This document shows positions 45,203-52,979 of a stretch of 64,000 nucleotides of DNA, piece by piece; positions within the stretch are counted from its first letter, which is position 1; every line of letters begins with the position of its first letter. A program made the position numbers and the translations under genes. This DNA comes from Phycisphaerae bacterium (GTDB taxonomy: Bacteria > Planctomycetota > Phycisphaerae > Sedimentisphaerales > Sedimentisphaeraceae). Under the pieces are notes generated by a model. It searched no databases and had not been told where the DNA came from. It saw nothing but the letters and a program-made list of their open reading frames with translations. Location: contig JALWYQ010000039.1 of NCBI GenBank assembly GCA_027078365.1, positions 41,002 to 105,001 of the forward strand. The letters run 5' to 3'.

Positions 45203-46234
45203 ATGCCAATTACTAAGAGAGCTGAATATTTACCTTTTGAAAATAAAATTGCTGAGCTAGATGCAGAGATAGATAAGCTTAGCATTGCCGATGCTGGAGA
45301 CAAGAACTCTAGTGCAATTCGTAACCTTCAAAAGAAACAGGTTCAAGAGCTCAAAAACATATATTCCAATCTGAGTGCGTGGGAAACGGTTCAGGTCTCT
45401 AGGCATCCTCAGAGACCAATCCTTACAGATTACCTCAACCTTATGGTTAAGGATTTCCGCGAACTCCACGGCGACCGTTGCTTCGGCGATGATAGAGCAA
45501 TAGTTACTGGGTTTGGTCAAATCGGAAGAGAAAGAGTTTTAATTGTTGGTCACAATAAAGGACGCGACACGAAGGAAAAGATTGAATGCAACTTTGGTTG
45601 CGCAAATCCAGAAGGCTACCGTAAAGCATTGGCCAAGATGAAGCTTGCAGAGAAATACGGTATTCCAATTGTAACATTAATTGATACCCCAGGTGCATAC
45701 CCTGGAATTGGAGCGGAAGAAAGAGGTCAAGCGCAGGCGATTGCCGTTAATCTAATGGAAATGGCAAGATTAAAAACCCCAATCGTTTGTGTTGTAATTG
45801 GCGAAGGCGGCAGCGGCGGTGCCCTTGGCATAGGTGTTGGCGATAGAATGGCTATGCTAGAATATTCGTATTACTCTGTTATTTCTCCAGAGGGATGCGC
45901 AGCTATTCTGTGGCGTGATGGCTCTAAGGCGAATGAGGCAGCAGAGGCATTAAAACTAACAAGTAAAGACTTGCTCGAACTAAAGGTTGTAGATGACTGC
46001 ATAAAAGAACCGCTCGGTGGTGCCCATAGAAACATTCACGATGCCGTTAGAAACGTAGAGCAATACTTAATCAAAACTTTACGTGAGCTCAAACGATACG
46101 AAATCAAAGACCTTGTTGACAAGAGGTACAAAAAGATTCTCTCAATCGGTTCACCTAATCAAAAAAAAACAACGACGCGAAAGATAAAAGAAACTAAAAC
46201 TAAAAAGACAAGAAAAGTTAGCTCCAGCGTATAA
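45203..46234 (+). CDS. accA: Acetyl-CoA carboxylase carboxyltransferase subunit alpha
   Basis: 343 residues; transfers the carboxyl group from carboxybiotin to acetyl-CoA in fatty-acid synthesis, together with AccD (not in the window). Motifs: SRHPQRPILTDYLNL, FRELHGDRCFGDDRAIVTG, CNFGCANPEGYRKALAKMKL, VTLIDTPGAYPGIGAEERGQ and VIGEGGSGGALGIGVGD, then YSVISPEGCAAILW. The last ~20 residues are a Lys/Thr-rich tail (KKTTTRKIKETKTKKTRKV) beyond the usual end. A leader hairpin precedes it and a strong terminator follows. Confidence 0.95.
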   Translation: MPITKRAEYLPFENKIAELDAEIDKLSIADAGDKNSSAIRNLQKKQVQELKNIYSNLSAWETVQVSRHPQRPILTDYLNLMVKDFRELHGDRCFGDDRAIVTGFGQIGRERVLIVGHNKGRDTKEKIECNFGCANPEGYRKALAKMKLAEKYGIPIVTLIDTPGAYPGIGAEERGQAQAIAVNLMEMARLKTPIVCVVIGEGGSGGALGIGVGDRMAMLEYSYYSVISPEGCAAILWRDGSKANEAAEALKLTSKDLLELKVVDDCIKEPLGGAHRNIHDAVRNVEQYLIKTLRELKRYEIKDLVDKRYKKILSIGSPNQKKTTTRKIKETKTKKTRKVSSSV

Positions 46235-46272
46235 AAAAAAAGGGCTCACCTTGCAAGGTGAGTCCTTTTTTT
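46233..46272. terminator. Bidirectional terminator between accA and rpiB
   Basis: GGGCTCACCTT and AAGGTGAGTCC (46242-46265) form an 11-bp stem with one G-T pair, flanked by an A-run on the left and T-run on the right. It serves both convergent genes. Confidence 0.9.
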
Positions 46273-46298
46273 ATTTACAATTCTTCAAGAAATTCATT

Positions 46299-46766
46299 TC
46301 ATTGGCCTTGAAGAGTTGAAGGGTCTTTGCCATTCTCAATCGCCTTGATTTTCTCAACTCTTCTGCCGTGTCTTCCACCTGAAAATTCTGTACTTAGCCA
46401 AACCTCTACAATCTTGCGCAATGTAACATCGCCAAGCAGATCACCAGATAGACACAAGACATTAGCGTCGTTATGCTGACGAGAAACACCTGCATTAAGC
46501 TCATCGTAGCAGAGCGCAGCCCTTACATTCTTGACTTTATTGGCAGCAATACACATTCCAATGCCAGTACCGCATATCAAAATAGCCCTATCGACCTCTC
46601 CAGATGCCACCGCGCTGGCAGCACGGAAAGCCAAATCAGGGTAATCTACTGGCACAGAACCAGTAGTACCATAGTCGATTCCTTCATGACCCAATTGTTT
46701 GATTATGGCTAAAACCTGCTCCTTCGCATCGTTGCCTCTATGATCATTTGCTACAGCAACTTTCAT
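46299..46766 (-). CDS. rpiB: Ribose-5-phosphate isomerase B
   Basis: A 155-residue enzyme interconverting ribose-5-phosphate and ribulose-5-phosphate. The LacAB/RpiB signature is visible: VAVANDHRGNDAKEQV, GTTGSVPVDYPDLA, ILICGTGIGMCIAANK (catalytic Cys), RAALCYDELNAGVSRQHND and FSGGRHGRRVEKI. Its ATG overlaps the stop of the TsaC fusion gene by four bases. The gene order sua5, phosphatase, rpiB also occurs in Bacillus (ywlC-ywlE-ywlF region), supporting a conserved linkage. Confidence 0.95.
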   Translation of the reverse strand: MKVAVANDHRGNDAKEQVLAIIKQLGHEGIDYGTTGSVPVDYPDLAFRAASAVASGEVDRAILICGTGIGMCIAANKVKNVRAALCYDELNAGVSRQHNDANVLCLSGDLLGDVTLRKIVEVWLSTEFSGGRHGRRVEKIKAIENGKDPSTLQGQ

Positions 46767-47881
46767 AGCGTCAATTCACCTAACCTTTCGTTTATAGCTT
46801 CCTCTATTTTTGAAGCACATTCTCTATAAATATCAACGTCGCCACCAAATGGGTCAGGAATATCCCCGTTTTTCAGCAATAACCTGCATTTTGAAGCAAC
46901 TTCTGGATAAAAACTTAAGATTCTTTCCCTGTGAGAATTAGACATTACATAAATAATATCGCTCTCTAATATCTCTCTCTCGCCAAGGCCCCTACTTTTG
47001 TGTCCTGAGATATCAAGCCCCATATCACCGCAAACATCAAGAGAATTTTGTGAAGCGGGCTGATCTATTGCAGCCATGACACCAGCAGAGGATACTATAT
47101 AACCTAAATCAGGTAACTGGTCAATAGCGCAACCAATCTTTTTGGCAAGTGCGTTAGCGAATATCGCCGCTGCCATAGGACTTCTACAGGTGTTGCCCGT
47201 ACAAACAAAAACTATTTTCATCTCACTCATACTCTTGAGATCATCTAAACTAACACAACCCTCTCGAAGTATCTCAAAGCCAGAGCCCTTTACACGAACA
47301 ACAGTACTACTTTGCTTTTCTCTGCACGGACCACAATCTAGAATCATAGCAACCTTTGTGTTTAGCATTTCGTATGCCATCTGCGCATCCGTCGCCGGCG
47401 CTTCGCCTCCAATATTAGCGCTTGGAGCTACAACTTGGGCATCAACAAGAGACAGTAGCGTCGTTGCAACAGCATTGTCAGGACATCGCAACCCGATAGA
47501 CTTATTCTTATAGATAATATCCATTACTTCTTTAGAGAACTTTTTCTCGAGCAGTTCGATATCTTTAGACACATCAAAAACTAAGGTCAGTGGACCTGGC
47601 AATGCATTATCTATCAATCGTCTGATTCTTGGCGCGATATTGGGAATGTAGTTTTCAATTACACTAGGACTCGATACATGAAGCGTGTAATGCTTCTCTA
47701 AATCACGATTCTTGATTTCATCAAGTTTCGCTATGGTATCAGCCGATGCTCGCGCAGCAATTCCATAGACTGTCTCTGTAGGAAAAACAACAAGCTCTCC
47801 ATCTTCAACGAGCTTAGCTGCCCTTCTTATTATTGCCAAATCATCATGTGTGTTGTTGAGTTTTACAATTTCTGTATTCAT
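46763..47881 (-). CDS. Sua5/YrdC (TsaC) domain fused to a low-molecular-weight phosphatase
   Basis: 372 residues. Residues 1 to about 210 are the YrdC/Sua5 domain that makes threonylcarbamoyl-AMP for tRNA t6A: VFPTETVYGIAARAS, LPGPLTLVFDV, GLRCPDNAVATTLL and VAPSANIGGEAPAT. From Met221 a complete LMW phosphatase follows: P-loop CTGNTCRS (227-234) and general-acid loop DPFGGD. The Thr in the P-loop, where tyrosine phosphatases usually have Ile, is the hallmark of the Bacillus arginine phosphatase YwlE. The two halves are in one frame with no stop; ATG 47221 could allow separate translation. Confidence 0.9.
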   Translation of the reverse strand: MNTEIVKLNNTHDDLAIIRRAAKLVEDGELVVFPTETVYGIAARASADTIAKLDEIKNRDLEKHYTLHVSSPSVIENYIPNIAPRIRRLIDNALPGPLTLVFDVSKDIELLEKKFSKEVMDIIYKNKSIGLRCPDNAVATTLLSLVDAQVVAPSANIGGEAPATDAQMAYEMLNTKVAMILDCGPCREKQSSTVVRVKGSGFEILREGCVSLDDLKSMSEMKIVFVCTGNTCRSPMAAAIFANALAKKIGCAIDQLPDLGYIVSSAGVMAAIDQPASQNSLDVCGDMGLDISGHKSRGLGEREILESDIIYVMSNSHRERILSFYPEVASKCRLLLKNGDIPDPFGGDVDIYRECASKIEEAINERLGELTL

Positions 47882-48224
47882 ATTTGAGAGGATACTTTAA
47901 TAATAAATTATGGTCTCACCTAGATAAGGGGCTCCTTACGGAACTCTCTTAACAGAATTTATACATATTTCCATTACGGTTACTATATCTAAACTCGCAC
48001 CCTTTCAGATGCAAGTAAAAAGTACTTTTATGCATCCCACGAAAGCGCAATCACACTAAGAGTTCATATTCTTTAGCAAGTATTAAAATGAAATGTAGCG
48101 GAACATGCTGGCAAATAAGAGGGTATTTTAGTGGGTTTTATGGATTATCTCTTGTTTTGGTCAACAATAGCGCAATCCATATCACGCTAACTTTAAAGAA
48201 GTTGATTACATAACGCGCAGCCTA
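47882..48224. other. Gap upstream of the tsaC fusion gene
   Basis: These 343 bases hold the tsaC promoter. A 41-codon plus-strand frame at 48088-48213 (MKCSGTCWQIRG...) has no ribosome-binding site and is not convincing. No tRNA or structured RNA seen. Confidence 0.5.
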
Positions 48225-48506
48225 TTAGATATCTGCTTTTGCAAACCAAACAACCCCGTATAATAAAGGCAATTCGCCTGACACTGGTATCCAACAAAAG
48301 GCATCACACAAAAAGACAGTTAAAAAAAGCATTGTAATGAAAAGAACCGAGTGCCAATCTTTTTCTTGAGAAAATACAACAACCGCAGCAACCGCAAAGC
48401 ATACGTTCGACAACAAATCCCAATAAAAGTTATCTCCCAACGAATAGGCTAAAGAACCAACCGCAAAGAGAAGGAAAATCCAAAAAAGTGCCCTCATATT
48501 CTTCAT
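48225..48506 (-). CDS. Small membrane protein, paralogue of the 49399-49680 gene
   Basis: A 93-residue protein with about three hydrophobic helices (ALFWIFLLFAVGSLAYSLG, VCFAVAAVVVF, ITMLFLTVFLC). It shares the same length and the pattern FW-F...VG-L....D-FY-DL....CF-V...FL......DA..W-PV with the gene at 49399. No known family recognised. It lies in an accessory patch between tsaC and lipA with transposon debris, and may belong to a lineage-specific cargo set. Confidence 0.6.
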   Translation of the reverse strand: MKNMRALFWIFLLFAVGSLAYSLGDNFYWDLLSNVCFAVAAVVVFSQEKDWHSVLFITMLFLTVFLCDAFCWIPVSGELPLLYGVVWFAKADI

Positions 48507-48526
48507 TTAATTACCTGTATAACTTC

Positions 48527-48575
48527 GTGTGTTGTTAAATCTTACAATTTCTGAATTCATATCTGAGAGTATACC
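48527..48575 (-). repeat. Duplicated fragment of the tsaC fusion gene 5' end
   Basis: Bases 48527-48575 repeat 47848-47897 at roughly 85% identity. They cover the first ~10 codons of tsaC (here MNSEIVRFNNTR, then a stop) and part of its upstream region. Same orientation, about 680 bases apart. Confidence 0.7.
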
Positions 48576-48659
48576 AGCTCACCTTAATTTTGGCTACTCA
48601 GTTGCACTTATGAGTTGAATCCGCCAGAACTTAAAATCGCCACTAAAAAATCTCACTCA

Positions 48660-48860
48660 CTAGTCCCACTTATCCTCTTTTTTACCAAAATAGCGAAATA
48701 AAAACGAAAACACCATTAGCATTCCACCTAGCAATAAAAAAACGCTTACTATTTTAATACGTGAATTATCCGTTCTAATAATGAACAAAATAAATATCAG
48801 AAACATTATACCTGTATGTAGCCATATTTTTTTCAAAACTGATTTATAATTATTTGGCAT
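48660..48860 (-). CDS. Small two-helix membrane protein of unknown function
   Basis: 66 residues with two hydrophobic helices (IMFLIFILFII and VSVFLLLGGMLMVFSFLF) separated by a short basic turn (RTDNSRIK). A charged tail (GKKEDKWD) follows. No family recognised. It sits among other tiny membrane-protein genes on the same strand. GGGGG upstream of the ATG is a usable ribosome-binding site. Confidence 0.45.
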   Translation of the reverse strand: MPNNYKSVLKKIWLHTGIMFLIFILFIIRTDNSRIKIVSVFLLLGGMLMVFSFLFRYFGKKEDKWD

Positions 48861-48941
48861 AGTAAACCCCCACTCTCTGTAAATACTACTTGCACTCTTC
48901 TTTAAGTGTATCTATTGATAGACATTTCCATTTGCATGTAA

Positions 48942-49136
48942 TCACAAACTAATAATTAAAAATATTAATCGAACAATCGACATAATTCCCAATAACCTGA
49001 AACCATAATGCAAAAACATTTGCTCTCTGGAAAAAGAAGCCTTTGGAGACTTCAGGTGCTTATACTCACTCTTAATCCAAGTATATACAAACACTATTGG
49101 TACAAGAAGTTCACATATTAAACCAATTTTATTCAT
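48942..49136 (-). CDS. Small membrane protein of unknown function
   Basis: 64 residues from ATG 49136 (MNKIGLICELLVPIVFVYTW), chosen over an upstream in-frame start at 49169 because AAGGA lies eight bases before it. One helix lies at each end, with a basic middle (KSEYKHLKSPKASFSREQ). Not recognised. It is in the same accessory patch as its neighbours and on the same strand. Confidence 0.45.
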   Translation of the reverse strand: MNKIGLICELLVPIVFVYTWIKSEYKHLKSPKASFSREQMFLHYGFRLLGIMSIVRLIFLIISL

Positions 49137-49203
49137 TCGTTTTATCCTTAAATATAAAAACAATTTCATCGCAATGCACTAATTACACAAACTGCGTCTG
49201 AAT

Positions 49204-49403
49204 TAAAGGGGTCAGGAATCTTTTTTAGGTCTTCCCCTTTTGTTAATTGTTGATTGCAGGTCTAAATCGACCACTGTTTCTTTTATCCGGTTTTTGTCAC
49301 CAAACCCTACGCCACGTTTAATACTATTTGCTATTTCCTCTACCTTAGACTTAGCCATATCTTTGTGAACCTGCAAGGTAAAGGATTCCAGATTCCTTTT
49401 ATT
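49204..49403 (-). mobile_element. Remnant 1 of a REP-associated tyrosine transposase (RAYT)
   Basis: About 200 bases, direct repeat of the unit at 49719-49915. A 48-codon frame survives (ATG 49358 to TGA 49212) and reads ...SIKRGVGFGDKNRIKETVVD, then LDLQSTINKRGRPKKDS. That is the C-terminus of Y1 transposases (pattern RG.PFG...W...TA..L.L..T...RGRP.K). The catalytic HUH part is absent. The left end carries TAAAGGGGTCAGGAA; the right end is degenerate. Confidence 0.75.
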
Positions 49404-49680
49404 CCCTCTGTTTCAAAAATTGATAATAAACAAATAACGAAAAACATATCCACTTCACTGGAACCCAATAAATGGCATCAGTCCACATGCCAATTAGAAA
49501 ACCAAGTATCAAGAAGAAAAAAGGCTTTAGTTCATCCCTTCGACAAAGGAAAGCCAAAGTAACTATAAAACATATTTTCGCCACTAAATCACAATAAAAA
49601 GTGTCACACAACAAATCAATCAGAAAACCAACTGTCCAGAAAATAAAGAATGGCCAAAAATCATCTTTATTAATTTTCAT
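49399..49680 (-). CDS. Small membrane protein, paralogue of the 48225-48506 gene
   Basis: A 93-residue protein with about three hydrophobic segments (FWPFFIFWTVGFLIDLLC, ICFIVTLAFLC, FFFLILGFLIGMW). It aligns end to end with the 48225 gene (same length, FW-F-VG, D-FY-DL, CF-V, DA-W-PV). It is bracketed by the two transposase remnants and its stop side overlaps the edge of remnant 1. Function unknown. Confidence 0.6.
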   Translation of the reverse strand: MKINKDDFWPFFIFWTVGFLIDLLCDTFYCDLVAKICFIVTLAFLCRRDELKPFFFLILGFLIGMWTDAIYWVPVKWICFSLFVYYQFLKQRE

Positions 49681-49718
49681 GTTTATTCTCTACCTATACA
49701 CTAAAACTTGGCCTGAAT

Positions 49719-49915
49719 TAAAGGGGTCAGGAATCTTTTCTAGGCCTTCCCCTTCTGTTAATTGTTGATTGCAGGTCTAAATCGACCGCTGTTTCTTTTA
49801 TCCAGTCTTTGTCACCAAACACTGCACCGCGTTCGATGCTATTTGCTATTTTCTCTACCTAAAACTTAGCCATATCTTTGTGAACCTGCAAGATAAAAGG
49901 TTCCTGACCCCTTTA
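49719..49915 (-). mobile_element. Remnant 2 of a RAYT transposase with terminal inverted repeats
   Basis: 197 bases bounded by TAAAGGGGTCAGGAA (49719-49733) and its exact reverse complement TTCCTGACCCCTTTA (49901-49915). Inside on the minus strand is SIERGAVFGDKDWIKETAVD followed by LDLQSTINRRGRPRKDS and stop, a RAYT C-terminus. An in-frame TAG lies five codons after the ATG-like start, so it is not expressed as such. The unit ends eight bases from the lipA stop. Confidence 0.8.
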
Positions 49916-49923
49916 TTTCAAGA

Positions 49924-50790
49924 TCAAACTTCATCCTGTTCTGCGTGGTAAGAGCTTCTGGTAAATGGAGAGCTCATGACCCAGCTAAAGCCAAGTTCTT
50001 TTGCGCGGTCTCGCCAAAAATCAAATTTCTCTGGTGTTACATATTCCACAACATCGAGCGATGTTTTTGATGGTTTGAGATATTGGCCAAGTGAGAGCCT
50101 ATCGCAGCCGACCTCTCGCAGGTCGCGCATACACTGAAGCACATCTTCATCTTTTTCGCCAAGCCCAAGCATCATTGATGTCTTTGTTTTGGTGTCAGGG
50201 TATTTTTGCTTTGCTTTGCGCAGCAATTCCAACGAACGTTTGTAATTACCGCCTGGTCTTGCAATGCTGTAGAGAGCTGGTGTTGTTTCAATGTTATGAC
50301 CAAAAACAAACGGAAGAGCTTCCTCTAGTATCTCAAGCGATTTATCCTGTGAGTCTCTAAAATCAGGAACTAAGAGTTCAAAGCGAATATCTGGAACAAG
50401 CTCACGGCATTTAAGCATAACATCTCTAAAATGAGATGCCCCGCCATCTTCAAGATCGTCTCTATCCACACTTGTTATAACGAGATATTTAATTCCCATC
50501 TCTTTTGCCATCTTGGCAACTCGAAGCGGTTCGGTTGGATCGGGCGGCAGAGGCTTACCTGTTGCAACCGAGCAAAACTTACAGTTTCTAGTGCATATAC
50601 CGCCAAGGATTAAAACTGTCGCCGTGCCTCTGCTCCAACATTCACCTTGGTTTGGACAGTTTGCATGCGTACAGATTGTCTCAATTCCAAGACCTTCCAA
50701 TGTGTTATTGGTATGATTAAACGTATTACCGCTACCTAGCCTGCGTTTTAGCCATGGCGGCAATTTACCAATCTTTTTATCACTACTCAT
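49924..50790 (-). CDS. lipA: Lipoyl synthase
   Basis: A 288-residue radical-SAM enzyme inserting two sulfurs into the octanoyl chain on lipoyl domains. The auxiliary cluster cysteines are in CTHANCPNQGEC and the SAM cluster motif is CTRNCKFC. Other marks: KYLVITSVDRDDLEDGGASH, GHNIETTP, KTKTSMMLGLGE and the C-terminal SSYHAEQ. Normal length. It follows lipB by 53 bases and serves the PDH E2 encoded nearby. Confidence 0.97.
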   Translation of the reverse strand: MSSDKKIGKLPPWLKRRLGSGNTFNHTNNTLEGLGIETICTHANCPNQGECWSRGTATVLILGGICTRNCKFCSVATGKPLPPDPTEPLRVAKMAKEMGIKYLVITSVDRDDLEDGGASHFRDVMLKCRELVPDIRFELLVPDFRDSQDKSLEILEEALPFVFGHNIETTPALYSIARPGGNYKRSLELLRKAKQKYPDTKTKTSMMLGLGEKDEDVLQCMRDLREVGCDRLSLGQYLKPSKTSLDVVEYVTPEKFDFWRDRAKELGFSWVMSSPFTRSSYHAEQDEV

Positions 50791-50843
50791 AAATAAAGCT
50801 CCAAATTGGAGTTAACAAACTAAATTAAACTACCCTAATCAAA

Positions 50844-51509
50844 TCACACGCCCCATCTACTAGAAATTATTCCAGACAAGATTGGCTTAACATCTTCAAT
50901 ATCCCAATGCTTTGACGTTATCTTTTCCACTGAAGTCATAACAACTCCGTCAAGACCACACGGCACGATATTATCGAAAATTGAAAGATCGTTGGAAATA
51001 TTAATTGCCATTCCGTGATAGGTTACCCCGCGGCTGACACGTACACCAATAGAGGCTATCTTTTCAGGCTCAACCCAAAGCCCCGGCAGGCCTTTTTTGC
51101 GGGTTGAATTGACGCCTAGTTTTTCTAATAGCTCAATCCCAACAGCCTCAAGGGCTCTAATATATTCATTGATGCCAATTTTCATACTGCGCAAATCAAC
51201 GATAGGATAAATAACGAGCTGACCTTTGTTGTGCGCAGTCGAACCACCGCCACGTCTTATACCTACAACATCAACACCAGATTCATTTAGCATTGCAGCA
51301 CTTGTGATTAATTTATTCTCGCTCTCACGCGCACCGAGAGTTATCACCGGTTCATGCTCAACTAAAAATACAGTGTTAGAGATTTCATTTGAAGCCCTTT
51401 TCTCAACAGCATCTTTTTGCATCTCCAATGCTTCTTGATATTGCATAACACCGCAATCTACAATATCAAATGGAGTTTTATGAAGTTGTATTTTAATCGT
51501 ATCAGACAT
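50844..51509 (-). CDS. lipB: Octanoyltransferase LipB
   Basis: A 221-residue enzyme moving octanoate from acyl-carrier protein to lipoyl domains. Seen: FLVEHEPVITLGARESEN, the substrate motif RRGGGSTAHNKGQLVIYPI, the catalytic Lys in EPEKIASIGVRVSRGVTYHG and Cys in NIVPCGLDGVVMTSV. The usual HGPGQ is HNKGQ here, a modest deviation. It lies between lpd (12-base gap) and lipA, an operon making and maintaining the lipoyl cofactor. Confidence 0.94.
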   Translation of the reverse strand: MSDTIKIQLHKTPFDIVDCGVMQYQEALEMQKDAVEKRASNEISNTVFLVEHEPVITLGARESENKLITSAAMLNESGVDVVGIRRGGGSTAHNKGQLVIYPIVDLRSMKIGINEYIRALEAVGIELLEKLGVNSTRKKGLPGLWVEPEKIASIGVRVSRGVTYHGMAINISNDLSIFDNIVPCGLDGVVMTSVEKITSKHWDIEDVKPILSGIISSRWGV

Positions 51510-51521
51510 AAATAAATCCGC

Positions 51522-52907
51522 TTAGAGCCTCTTAGGTGGAACGTGGAGACTAATGCCATACGCATCCTCCCAAGCCTCTTTCAATACTTCAGAAACACTT
51601 GGATGCGCAAAGCAAATATCGGTAATCTTTTCGTTAGTGCCAATCAACGCCCTTGCTGCCGCTAGCATCTCTGTTACTGTAGCGCCGAGCATTGTAACGC
51701 CCATAATCTCATCGTTGGCCTTGTTGCGTATTACGCGTATCTCTCCGATAGTCTCGTTATGGGCAACACTTCTACCATTCGAACGAAACGGTGCAGAACC
51801 AACAACAACATCAATTCCCATCTCTTTGCATTTCTTCTCGCTTCTACCAACAGAGGCAACTTCTGGGAATGTATAAACTGCGCGAGGTATCAGATGGTAA
51901 TTTTTCATTTCTTCATCGCCGCCGGTTGCGTTGTCTGCTGCAACTTCAGCTTCCATAAAAGCGCCATGGGCAAGATAAGTTGTGCCAACTGCATCACCAA
52001 TAGCGTAAACACCCGCAACACTAGTTTCCATTCTCTCATTTACGACTATCTTTGCACCTTGAGTCTCAAGAGAGAGATTCTCAATTGTCTCTTTATCACA
52101 GGTCGCTCTTCTACCAACAGCGACAAGCACCTTCGCGCAGTCAATACTCTCGCCGCCCTCAAGTAATACTTTTGCTTGAGAACCAGCAGTATCAATCGAA
52201 GTAACCTTTTTACCAACCATCGTAGTTATGCCGAGCTTCTTGAATTCTTTGATGAGAGTTTTACCAACCCAATCATCTTCGTTTGGCAAAATAGTATCAA
52301 GGGCTTCAACGACAGTAACCTTACATCCAACAGTAGCGTAAACACATGCCATCTCACAGCCGATTACGCCACCACCAATAATTACCATTGATTCAGGAAT
52401 CTCTGGCAAGCTAAGGGCTTCTTTACTTGAGATGATTTTTGAACCGTCAAATTTAAATATTGGAACTTCCACTGGCTCAGAACCGGTAGCGATGATTATC
52501 TTACCCGCTGAGATTTCTTCAGTCTCGCTCGATTCTATCCGAACCTTATCAGCACTTACAACAATCCCGCGTCCCTGATATATCTTAACCTTGTTGCTCG
52601 CAACTAGACCGGCAACTCCCTTTCTAAAGCCTGCAACGATGGCGTCTTTTCTTGCCTGTATTTTTGCCCAGTTAGGCTTAACGGTGCCAATTTCAAGCCC
52701 CATCAGATTAGCGTGTTTGGCAAGAAGCATAAAGTGAGCAGACCCAAGCAACGCTTTTGAAGGAATACAGCCTCTATTGAGACAAGTGCCGCCCATATGC
52801 TCTTTTTCTACTAGAGCAACGCTAGCCCCCTTTTGCGCACATCTAATCGCCGCAGCATATCCACCAGGGCCACCGCCAATAATAACAACATCATAATTTG
52901 CAGACAT
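51522..52907 (-). CDS. lpd: Dihydrolipoamide dehydrogenase (E3)
   Basis: A 461-residue flavoenzyme reoxidising dihydrolipoyl groups with NAD. FAD motif VVIIGGGPGGYAAAIRCA, redox disulfide GGTCLNRGCIPSKALL, NAD motif MVIIGGGVIGCEMACVYATV, second FAD motif VYAIGDAVGTTYLAHGA, and the C-terminal His-Glu base in CFAHPSVSEVLKEAW. Complete. It heads the lpd-lipB-lipA operon, about 1 kb from the PDH E1/E2 genes on the opposite strand. Confidence 0.96.
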   Translation of the reverse strand: MSANYDVVIIGGGPGGYAAAIRCAQKGASVALVEKEHMGGTCLNRGCIPSKALLGSAHFMLLAKHANLMGLEIGTVKPNWAKIQARKDAIVAGFRKGVAGLVASNKVKIYQGRGIVVSADKVRIESSETEEISAGKIIIATGSEPVEVPIFKFDGSKIISSKEALSLPEIPESMVIIGGGVIGCEMACVYATVGCKVTVVEALDTILPNEDDWVGKTLIKEFKKLGITTMVGKKVTSIDTAGSQAKVLLEGGESIDCAKVLVAVGRRATCDKETIENLSLETQGAKIVVNERMETSVAGVYAIGDAVGTTYLAHGAFMEAEVAADNATGGDEEMKNYHLIPRAVYTFPEVASVGRSEKKCKEMGIDVVVGSAPFRSNGRSVAHNETIGEIRVIRNKANDEIMGVTMLGATVTEMLAAARALIGTNEKITDICFAHPSVSEVLKEAWEDAYGISLHVPPKRL

Positions 52908-52979
52908 AAGTACCTCCCATCAATAACTCAAGAAACTCCATCTCACACACAATAGCTCTTATTGGTATCTTCTTATTCT

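Noticed and set aside
45078..45260. 60-codon frame over the accA leader
   Set aside because: It runs through the hairpin and into accA in another frame with no ribosome-binding site; probably not a leader peptide.
48088..48213. 41-codon plus-strand frame with two cysteines
   Set aside because: No ribosome-binding site, no homology recognised and opposite to all neighbours.
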